A DNA stretch of 64,000 nt. It comes from Sphingopyxis sp. H050. Lineage in GTDB: Bacteria; Pseudomonadota; Alphaproteobacteria; Sphingomonadales; Sphingomonadaceae. Both the position numbers and the translations under genes were made by a program. Below, in pieces: positions 44,291 through 51,486 of this stretch (its first letter is position 1; every line of letters begins with the position of its first letter). A model generated the notes under the pieces. The model saw nothing but the letters and a program-made list of their open reading frames with translations, did no database searches and was not told where the DNA came from. The DNA is taken from positions 186,001-250,000 of the forward strand of contig NZ_LNRZ01000003.1 in the NCBI RefSeq assembly GCF_001468265.1. Direction: 5' to 3'.

Positions 44291-45793
44291 TCAGGCGGCG
44301 CAATGCTCGCGGATATAGTCGCGGTGGAGCGGCATATGGTCGACCGACGCGGTGACCGCGGCCTTGATCTGGCGCAGCCGGTCGCGCGTCTGTTCGATCG
44401 GCATCAGTTCGGCGACCGGGTCGAACCGGCGCGCACCGAGCCGCTGGCCCTCCATCACCGCGAACCAGCTGGTGTCGTTGAACAATTCCTCATGCTCGCG
44501 AAAGGCGCGGCCGCTGCTCTGGAACACGCGGATCTTTTCGGCGAGTCGGTCGGGGATCGGCATCGTGCGGCAATAGGTCCAGAAGTCGGAATCGTCGCGC
44601 GTCGTCACATGATAATGGAGCACCAGGAAATCACGCACCAGCTCGCTCTCCTCGACCATCAGCCGGTTGTAACGGTCGATGCTGGCGGGCTCGAAGCCGG
44701 TGTCGGGGAAGTTCGACAGCAGGCGCGCGATTCCTGTCTGGATCATCCAGATGCTGGTCGATTCGAGCGGCTCCATGAAGCCTGCCGACAGGCCGATCGC
44801 CACGCAATTCTTGTCCCAGAAACGCGCGCGGTGGCCGGTGGTGAACTTCAGGAAGCGCGGATCGGCGAGCGGCTTGCCGTCGAGGTTGGCGAGCAGCACC
44901 GCCGCCGCCTCGTCGTCGCTGATATGGTCGCTGCAGTAGACATGGCCGTTGCCGATGCGGTGCTGGAGCGGGATGCGCCATTGCCAGCCCGCCGACCGCG
45001 CGGTCGAGCGCGTATAGGGCGTGAAGTCACCGCCATGCTCGCACGGCACCGCCACCGCGCGGTTGCACGGCAGATAGGCCGACCAGTCGATATAGGGGAC
45101 GCCGAGCGCCCGCCCGATGAGCAGGCCGCCGAACCCCGAGCAATCGATGAACAGCTGTCCGCCGACGACGCGCCCGTCCGCCATCGTGACATGTTCGATA
45201 TGGCCGGTTTCTCCATTGCGCGCGACGTCGGTGATCTTGCCCTCGACGCGGCGCACGCCGTTGGCCTCGGCCAGCTCTCGCAGATAGAGCGCGTAAAGGC
45301 CGGCGTCGAAATGAAAGGCGTAGGCGATCGACGACAGCAGCGAGCCCGGCGCGGTCGTGGGGCGCATGAACTTGCCGTGGCGGGCGGCCTTCGCCATCAC
45401 CGAATAATCCTCGACGTCGGCGAACTCGGGTTCGCCGCGCAGCCGTTGCCAGAAAGCGTGGAAGGACACGCCGCTCATATCGACGCCGATGTTGCCGAAG
45501 GGGTGGAAATAGCGCTGGCCGATCCCGCCCCAGTCGACGAACTCGATCCCGAGCTTGAAGCTGCCCTTGGTGCGGCGGACGAAATCGTCCTCGTCGATGC
45601 CCAGCATACGGTTGAAGATGTTGATCTGCGGGATCGTCGCCTCGCCGACGCCGACGGTGCCGATCTCATCCGATTCCACCAGGGTGATGCGCGCATAGTC
45701 GGGGCCCAGGATGCGGGCGAGGGCGGCTGCCGTCATCCAGCCCGCGGTGCCGCCGCCGACGATGACAATCGACTGAATTCGGTTCGTTTCCAT
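44291..45793 (-). CDS. Flavin-dependent (tryptophan-type) halogenase
   Basis: 500 residues. FAD site VIVGGGTAGWMTAAAL (GxGxxG at 13-18). The catalytic lysine of the family is K80 in SFKLGIEF, the halogenase fingerprint WQWRIP is present, and the conserved Glu region is MEPLESTSIW, so the enzyme should be able to form HOX and direct it. Known relatives in carbohydrate loci of Xanthomonas, Caulobacter and Brevundimonas often prefer bromination of indole-like compounds; their natural substrate is unknown. It needs a flavin reductase, which is not in this locus. It is divergent from the TonB receptor with an operator between. ATG 45793 after GGAGGGGGAG; GTG three bases earlier is an alternative. 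Confidence 0.92.
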   Translation of the reverse strand: METNRIQSIVIVGGGTAGWMTAAALARILGPDYARITLVESDEIGTVGVGEATIPQINIFNRMLGIDEDDFVRRTKGSFKLGIEFVDWGGIGQRYFHPFGNIGVDMSGVSFHAFWQRLRGEPEFADVEDYSVMAKAARHGKFMRPTTAPGSLLSSIAYAFHFDAGLYALYLRELAEANGVRRVEGKITDVARNGETGHIEHVTMADGRVVGGQLFIDCSGFGGLLIGRALGVPYIDWSAYLPCNRAVAVPCEHGGDFTPYTRSTARSAGWQWRIPLQHRIGNGHVYCSDHISDDEAAAVLLANLDGKPLADPRFLKFTTGHRARFWDKNCVAIGLSAGFMEPLESTSIWMIQTGIARLLSNFPDTGFEPASIDRYNRLMVEESELVRDFLVLHYHVTTRDDSDFWTYCRTMPIPDRLAEKIRVFQSSGRAFREHEELFNDTSWFAVMEGQRLGARRFDPVAELMPIEQTRDRLRQIKAAVTASVDHMPLHRDYIREHCAA

Positions 45794-45866
45794 CACACTC
45801 CCCCTCCGGCGTCGGCATTTTTGTCACACCCGATCGCCGTCATTGATCCCTAACGCAAATCACTGC

Positions 45867-45895
45867 TTGTCGAAACCCGGTGTATGCCATATGAC
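45867..45895 (+). promoter_or_regulatory. Candidate sigma-70 promoter of the TonB receptor
   Basis: TTGTCG (45867-45872), 17 bases, TATGAC (45890-45895). A start point ~7 bases further lies at the LacI-type operator 45903-45916. Confidence 0.45.
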
Positions 45896-45902
45896 AGACG
45901 AA

Positions 45903-45916
45903 TGGTAGCGCTACCT
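45903..45916. promoter_or_regulatory. LacI-family operator between halogenase and TonB receptor
   Basis: TGGTAGCGCTACCT is a 13-of-14 match to the perfect palindrome at 53937-53950. It lies 56 bases before the receptor start and 109 bases before the halogenase start, so it could control both. Confidence 0.88.
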
Positions 45917-45972
45917 TTTGGGGTCTGCAACCATATGAGGCCGGAAAGGCCCATCACATGGGAGGGGTTTAA

Positions 45973-48900
45973 ATGCCTGTTGCAACGATATTTTCTCGTG
46001 AAGCTTGGCTCTCGAATCAAGGTGCACCACGGCTCCGCCTGAGCGCTTCGACGCTGGCACTTGTCGCCGCCACGATAATCGCTACCCCGGTTTTTGCCCA
46101 GGACGGCGAAGTCGCCGAGCCAGCCGCCGACGATGCGATCGTCGTGACCGGCTTCCGCGCCGCGTTGCAGAGCGCGCAGGGCCGCAAGGAAAATGCGGAC
46201 ACCGTCATCGACTCGATCACCGCCGAGGACATCGGCGCGCTGCCCGACCGCTCGGTCACCGAAGCGCTGCAGCGCATCCCGGGCGTCACCATCAACCGCT
46301 TTTCCGCGGGCGTCGATCCCGATCACTTCTCGGTCGAAGGATCGGGCGTCACGATCCGCGGTCTCAGCTATGTCGGGTCGCGCTTCAACGGCCGCGATGC
46401 GTTCAGCGCGGGCAACGGCTCGGGGCTGAGCTTTGCCGACGTGCCGTCGGAACTGCTCGCGGGCGTCGATGTCTACAAGACGCCGTCGGCGGACCTGATC
46501 GAAGGCGGCATCGGCGGCATCGTCAACCTGCGTACGCGCCTGCCCTTCGACCAGACGGGCCTGCTGATCGCCGGTTCGGCCGAGATCAACTATGGCGATT
46601 TCGTCAAGAAATCGGCGCCGACCTTTTCGGCGCTGATCAGCAACCGCTGGTCGACCGGGATCGGCGAGATCGGCATTCTGGCCAGCGCCTCCTATTCGCA
46701 GCTCTATTCGCAGGCCGACCGCATCGGCATCTCCAGCTTCCGCCCGCGGACCAGCTATTCGGACGGGACACGCACCGATGTGGTGCCCTTTGCCGGCGCG
46801 ACTGCGGGGCCGTCGGTGCTGTTCCCGCGCGGCGCCGTGCTTGGCCGCCAGAATTTCAACCGCGAGCGCTACGGCTATTCGGGCGCGTTGCAGTGGGAAA
46901 GCAACGACGGCACGCTGGCCGCGACCTTCCAGTTCCTGCGGTCCGACGCGCGCCAGGCGTGGAGCGAGAATACGATCGAAATCGCCACCGACAATGTGTC
47001 GAACAACGGGGACTCGCGCGCCGTCGCGGGCACCTCGCTCGACTTCGATGACAGCGGCGTGTTCGAAAATGGCGTGATCACCGGCCCGACCGGCTGGCGC
47101 GCCGACCAGCAGACCGACGATGTGCGCACGCCGGTGCTGGGGCTGCAATCGAACAATATCCGGCGCGACCATTATGAGCGGATCAAGACCACCGACTATT
47201 CGGCCAATCTGCGCTGGACCCCGACCGAGAATTTCGCGCTGAATTTCGATTATCAGCACGTCGATTCGAAGAGCGACGTCGAGGACAACACGCTGTGGGG
47301 ATCGTCCTATCAGGATGCGGCCATCACGCTGAACGGCAAGGGCCTGCCGCTGGTGCAGTTCCTGCCGCCGCAGACCTGCATCAATCCGGCCTGTCCGGGG
47401 CCGGAAGGATCGACCGGCGGCACGATCGGCTTCGACGACGACGATCATCCATCCTATTTCGGCGCCAACCATCAGAGCTTCACCGATCCGTTCAACAGCT
47501 TTTACCGCGCCGCGATGGACCATCTCGAGGCGAGCGAAGGCAGCGAAGACGCCTTCCGCGTCGATGCCGAACTGTCCTTCCCCGACAGCGGCTTCCTGAA
47601 GTCCGTGCAGGTCGGCGGACGCTATGCCGACACCGAGCAGACGGCGCGCTTCTCGATCTACAATTGGGGCGTGCTCAGCGAGCAATGGGGCAATGGCGGG
47701 CCGGTCTGGTTCGACGACAATGTCGACGGCGTGGTCGGCGGCAATGGCGGCACCCCGCCGCAGGGATATGAGCAGGTCTATTATCCCAATTTCTTCCGCG
47801 GCGCCGCGAACAATCCGATCGCGGGCCAGGGCCGCCTTTTCTACGCGGGCGACACCGTCAAGGACCGCGCCGCCTATATCGCCTATGCCAACGCCATTGC
47901 GCGCGAGTGGCAGGGGACGACGACGTGCGGCGTCGACGGCCGGACGATCAACGCGGGCTGGAATTCGCTCGCCGACCGCTGCGGCAACGTCGCCGGGACG
48001 CCGTTCCAGCCGGGCGAGATCAACCCGCAGCAGAACAAGAATTTCGCGCTGTACGGGATGGTCAAGTTCGATACCGAGTTCGGGGGCGGAGCGCGGCTGA
48101 CCGGCAATGTCGGGCTGCGCTACACGCGCACCAAGCGCACGTCGCAGGGCTTCCAGCAATTCGCCAACAACCCGACCTCGATCACGACCGAACAGGCATG
48201 TATCGACGCCGCAAACGCCGGCCAGCCGGCGACGGGTTTCTGTACCTTTACCCCGGCGGTGCGCCAGCAGGCGCGCGACTATCTGAACGGCGCGCTGCTG
48301 CCGATCGACGCCAAGACCACCTATGATTATTTCCTGCCAAGCGTGAACCTGAAGCTCGAGGTCGGCGGCGGGCTGCAGTTCCGCGCGGGCTATTTCAAGG
48401 GCGTCTTCGCGCCGCCTTTTGGCTTCTCGCGCAATTATTTCAACGTGACCGGCCTGTCCGCCGAGCAGAATGTCGACAGTAGCGGGGCGGCGATCCCGGG
48501 CAGCTTCCGCATCCAGTCGACGGTCACCGCCGGCAATCCGAATCTGTTGCCCACGACGTCGGACAATTTCGATCTCACCGCCGAATATTATTTCAGCAAG
48601 GTGGGACAGATCACCCTGTCGCTGTTCCATAAGCGGCTGCACAATGTGGTGACCAACGCGACGATTTCGACCGACCTCACCAACAATGGCGCGACCTTCC
48701 CCGTCGTGCTGACGACGGCGGTCAATTCGGAGGACACGGGCAAGGTCACGGGCGCCGAGGTGTCGTACCAGCAGGTGTTCGACTTCCTGCCGGGACCGCT
48801 GTCGGGGCTCGGCGTCCAGGCGACCTACACCTATGTCAAATCGTCGGGTGTGCCGCAGACGACCTTGTCGGCGACCGACCCGGACGTCGCGGCGGGGCGG

Positions 48901-49278
48901 CAGTCGGCGATCGCCGGCGACGCCTTCCCGCTCCAGGGGCTGTCGAAGCACACGATCAACTTCACCCCGTTCATCGACATCGGGCCGTTGTCGCTGCGCG
49001 CCTCGTACAATTGGCGCTCGCGCTATCTGCTGACGATCCGCGACGTGATCACGCCGTTCGATCCGATCTTCCAGCGCGCCTATGGCCAGCTCGACGCGTC
49101 GGCGACGGTCAGCGTCACCGACAATTTCAAGCTGGGCATCCAGGCGGTGAATATCCTGAACTCGCAGACCAAGACCGAAGCCGCGGTGCTCAACGGCGCG
49201 GGCGAGATCCAATATGTGCCGCGCCAATGGTATATCAGCGATCGCCGCTTCACGGTCCTGGCGCGCTTCACCTTTTAG
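45973..49278 (+). CDS. TonB-dependent receptor, large carbohydrate type (TonB-Xanth-Caul family)
   Basis: 1101 residues. An extended signal region (VAATIIATPVFAQDG, cleavage near residue 42), TonB box DDAIVVTGFRAAL, plug with RSVTEALQRIPGVTINR, GVTIRGLSY and IEGGIGGIVNLRTRLPFDQ, and a very long beta-barrel ending RRFTVLARFTF. The size and plug spelling match the TIGR01782 family that imports oligosaccharides in Xanthomonas and Caulobacter. Extracellular loops are long, consistent with a large ligand. In this locus the ligand is likely xylo-oligosaccharides. A clear GGAGGGG site precedes ATG 45973 and an operator lies just before. Confidence 0.95.
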   Translation: MPVATIFSREAWLSNQGAPRLRLSASTLALVAATIIATPVFAQDGEVAEPAADDAIVVTGFRAALQSAQGRKENADTVIDSITAEDIGALPDRSVTEALQRIPGVTINRFSAGVDPDHFSVEGSGVTIRGLSYVGSRFNGRDAFSAGNGSGLSFADVPSELLAGVDVYKTPSADLIEGGIGGIVNLRTRLPFDQTGLLIAGSAEINYGDFVKKSAPTFSALISNRWSTGIGEIGILASASYSQLYSQADRIGISSFRPRTSYSDGTRTDVVPFAGATAGPSVLFPRGAVLGRQNFNRERYGYSGALQWESNDGTLAATFQFLRSDARQAWSENTIEIATDNVSNNGDSRAVAGTSLDFDDSGVFENGVITGPTGWRADQQTDDVRTPVLGLQSNNIRRDHYERIKTTDYSANLRWTPTENFALNFDYQHVDSKSDVEDNTLWGSSYQDAAITLNGKGLPLVQFLPPQTCINPACPGPEGSTGGTIGFDDDDHPSYFGANHQSFTDPFNSFYRAAMDHLEASEGSEDAFRVDAELSFPDSGFLKSVQVGGRYADTEQTARFSIYNWGVLSEQWGNGGPVWFDDNVDGVVGGNGGTPPQGYEQVYYPNFFRGAANNPIAGQGRLFYAGDTVKDRAAYIAYANAIAREWQGTTTCGVDGRTINAGWNSLADRCGNVAGTPFQPGEINPQQNKNFALYGMVKFDTEFGGGARLTGNVGLRYTRTKRTSQGFQQFANNPTSITTEQACIDAANAGQPATGFCTFTPAVRQQARDYLNGALLPIDAKTTYDYFLPSVNLKLEVGGGLQFRAGYFKGVFAPPFGFSRNYFNVTGLSAEQNVDSSGAAIPGSFRIQSTVTAGNPNLLPTTSDNFDLTAEYYFSKVGQITLSLFHKRLHNVVTNATISTDLTNNGATFPVVLTTAVNSEDTGKVTGAEVSYQQVFDFLPGPLSGLGVQATYTYVKSSGVPQTTLSATDPDVAAGRQSAIAGDAFPLQGLSKHTINFTPFIDIGPLSLRASYNWRSRYLLTIRDVITPFDPIFQRAYGQLDASATVSVTDNFKLGIQAVNILNSQTKTEAAVLNGAGEIQYVPRQWYISDRRFTVLARFTF

Positions 49279-49301
49279 GAGTGCATCCCGCCTCCTTACT
49301 G

Positions 49302-49337
49302 GGGCCGCCGCTTTGCAAGAAGCGGCGGCCCTTCTTT
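49302..49337 (+). terminator. Rho-independent terminator of the TonB receptor gene
   Basis: GGGCCGCCGCTT and AAGCGGCGGCCC form a perfect 12-bp stem with loop TGCAAG, followed by TTCTTT. Confidence 0.9.
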
Positions 49338-49400
49338 ATGGCGGCTAGATCGATTGCAAGCTCGCGGCGCTTGCGGGGCTTGGGGGTGGAAACGAGACGA

Positions 49401-49535
49401 TCCTCCCCACTTGTGGGGAGGTGGCAGCGCGAAGCGCTGACGGAGGGGGCTCTCGTCCTTGAGCGAGGCGTCAGGCCGAGAGCCCCCTCCACCACCGCCT
49501 GCGGCGGCGGTCCCCCTCCCCGCGAGCGGGGAGGA
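49401..49535. repeat. Compound nested palindrome (REP-like)
   Basis: Three stacked inverted repeats: CCTCCCCACTTGTGGGGAGG (49402-49421), GGAGGGGGCTCTCG paired exactly with CGAGAGCCCCCTCC (49442-49455 and 49477-49490), and CCTCCCCGCGAGCGGGGAGG (49515-49534). The outer hairpins are also similar to each other. It lies between the convergent TonB receptor and DUF6445 genes. Confidence 0.85.
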
Positions 49536-49565
49536 TTAAGAACGTCCCCTTTCGCCCGAAACCGG

Positions 49566-50285
49566 TCACGCGTGTGCGGGGCGATAGGCGAGGAACATCG
49601 TCGCGGTCAGGCGCCCGGTGCGTGGATCGGCGGGATGGGCGACGGCCGGGTCGATGATGCCCGCATGGAGGGCGTTGCTGCGATAGAGGATCAGCCGGTC
49701 GAACGCCGCCGGTATCGCGGCGATCCGGGCATGATCGGCGGTGTCGGGCGACGGATAGGCGGCGTGGGGATGCTCCGCGAGCGCTGCGTCGCGGGCGCGA
49801 TCCCATGCCGGTTCGCGGTCGGGCGAGATCGCCTCATAGCCTGTCGAAAGCTGCCGGAAAAAGGCGGTGCCGCCGAAATGCGGCGGGCAGAGATAATGGA
49901 CCGTGGCGAAATGCAGCGGATCGCTGGTGTCGATATGCGGCACGGTCTGGAGCGGAACGAGCGCGGCCGCCGGGGTCGCGACGATCGAGAAGAAACATTC
50001 GGCGCGCGCCAGCCGGACGTCGCCAAGCGCATAGACACGGCGCACGAGTGGATCGAGCCGCGTCGCCATCGCGCGGACATAATCGAGCGGCATCGGCGCG
50101 CGCAGCCCCGGATAGAGATTGCCCGCAACGGGCGCAAAGGCGACCGCATCGCAGGCGAAATCGACCAGCGCCTGCGGGTCGGTCGTCGCGCCGTCGATGC
50201 GGATCAGCGGCGATCGCTCGGCGCCGATCGCGAGGACGTCGATGACCGCCGTGTCGGCGGGACGGCAATCGGGCGCGGTCGTCAT
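49566..50285 (-). CDS. DUF6445 family protein, 2OG-Fe(II)-oxygenase-like
   Basis: 239 residues, one DUF6445 domain. It has an HxD pair in VPHIDTSDPLHFATVHYL, PHFGGTAFF, a distal histidine in LYRSNALHAG and an Arg in RLTATMFL: a spacing typical of the double-stranded beta-helix of Fe(II)/2-oxoglutarate oxygenases, so enzymatic activity is plausible. DUF6445 genes are often located beside flavin-dependent halogenases and TonB receptors. Here the gene follows the GH10 gene by 31 bases on the same strand, making it the last member of the GH3-GH10-DUF6445 operon. Substrate unknown. Confidence 0.8.
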   Translation of the reverse strand: MTTAPDCRPADTAVIDVLAIGAERSPLIRIDGATTDPQALVDFACDAVAFAPVAGNLYPGLRAPMPLDYVRAMATRLDPLVRRVYALGDVRLARAECFFSIVATPAAALVPLQTVPHIDTSDPLHFATVHYLCPPHFGGTAFFRQLSTGYEAISPDREPAWDRARDAALAEHPHAAYPSPDTADHARIAAIPAAFDRLILYRSNALHAGIIDPAVAHPADPRTGRLTATMFLAYRPAHA

Positions 50286-50316
50286 CCGCCCGTCCTTCGC
50301 CGCGATCGCCGCGCGG

Positions 50317-51486
50317 TCAAGCGCGCGGCGCGGCGCCCGCGAACAGCTCGGCCAGCGCGGCGCGCATCGGGTGCGGGCGATAATCGTCGCCATAGGGGCA
50401 ACAGCGCTGCGGCAGGCCGTCGGCGCGCGGCGCGAAGCCCTGCAGCCAGCTATATTTGTCGACCATGCCCCAGGCGAGGATATCGCGCAGCTGCGGATAG
50501 GCGAGCATCACCTCCATATAGGCGCGCGTGTAGTTGGCGACCCCGGCGTCGCGCGCCGCATAATCGGCGGGCAGGCCATTGTCCTTGACGTCGAATTCGG
50601 TCAGCAGCAGCCGGTAGCCCATGCCGGTGACGTCGTCGCAAAAGGCGCGCCATTCCTTGAGGTCATAGGGGCCGATACCCGTCTTGCGGTCGATCGTGCG
50701 CATTTCGATGTGCGACTGAATGCCGAGCGCGTCGCACGGCACCCCGCGCCTCCGAAACCCCTCGAGCAGGCGGAGCACCCCGGCGCGGTGGTTCGCATGG
50801 CCGGGCTCCCAGCTCATATAGTCGTTATAGACGAGCTCGGCGCCCGGCAGTTCGGCCCGCGCCGTGTGGAAGGCGAGATCGACGACCGCCTCGTGGCTGC
50901 CCATCGCCTTTGATAGCGAGGTGTCGACGAAGGCGCCGGTCTGGTCGTCGAACAATTCGTTGACGACGTCATAGCTGTGGATGACGCCGCGATAGCGCCG
51001 CGTCACCGTCTCGATATGGCTGGTGATCAGCCGCGCCGCCTCGGTCGCGGGCCGCGCGCCATAGTCGTAAGTGTTGACCCATTCGGGCAGCCATTTCGGA
51101 CGGTGCCACAACAGGGTGTGGCCGCGAATGTCGAGCCCCTTCGCCTTGGCGTAGCGGACGATCGCGTCGAAGGCGGCGAAATTATATTGGTCGGGACCGG
51201 GCCGGATCGCCTGCCACTTCATCTCATTCTCGGCGACGACGAGCCCGCATTCGCGCTCGATGATCCGACGATACTCGGGATTGCCGATCGAGCCGCTGTC
51301 CGATCCTTCGGCGCCATAGGCGATCGCCGAGCCGAAGCGCAGCCCCTTGCGCTGCGCGATCGCGTGTAGGCCCTCGCCCGGCGCGGGCGACGAGGCCGCC
51401 GGGGCGGCGGTGCCCGCGCAGGCGGTGAGCGACAGCGCCGAGAGACCGGCAAGCGCCTCGCGCCGGCTGAACGCGATGTCGCTCAT
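50317..51486 (-). CDS. Endo-1,4-beta-xylanase, GH10
   Basis: 389 residues. The N-terminus SRREALAGLSALSLTACAG has a twin-Arg pair and a lipobox (LTAC), so it is probably exported and lipid-anchored. The GH10 barrel carries the acid/base Glu at ~177 in YDVVNELF and the nucleophile Glu at ~297 in LLLTEFDVKD, with GHTLLWHRPKWLPEW as the usual active-site edge. It cuts xylan backbones or larger xylo-oligosaccharides. It overlaps the GH3 gene upstream by four bases (ATGA) and is followed by the DUF6445 gene. Confidence 0.95.
   Translation of the reverse strand: MSDIAFSRREALAGLSALSLTACAGTAAPAASSPAPGEGLHAIAQRKGLRFGSAIAYGAEGSDSGSIGNPEYRRIIERECGLVVAENEMKWQAIRPGPDQYNFAAFDAIVRYAKAKGLDIRGHTLLWHRPKWLPEWVNTYDYGARPATEAARLITSHIETVTRRYRGVIHSYDVVNELFDDQTGAFVDTSLSKAMGSHEAVVDLAFHTARAELPGAELVYNDYMSWEPGHANHRAGVLRLLEGFRRRGVPCDALGIQSHIEMRTIDRKTGIGPYDLKEWRAFCDDVTGMGYRLLLTEFDVKDNGLPADYAARDAGVANYTRAYMEVMLAYPQLRDILAWGMVDKYSWLQGFAPRADGLPQRCCPYGDDYRPHPMRAALAELFAGAAPRA

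Noticed and set aside
45850..49227. A 1125-codon open frame antisense to the TonB receptor
   Set aside because: It is an Arg/Asp-rich shadow caused by high GC content, has no domain or signal, and the opposite frame is a complete TonB receptor.
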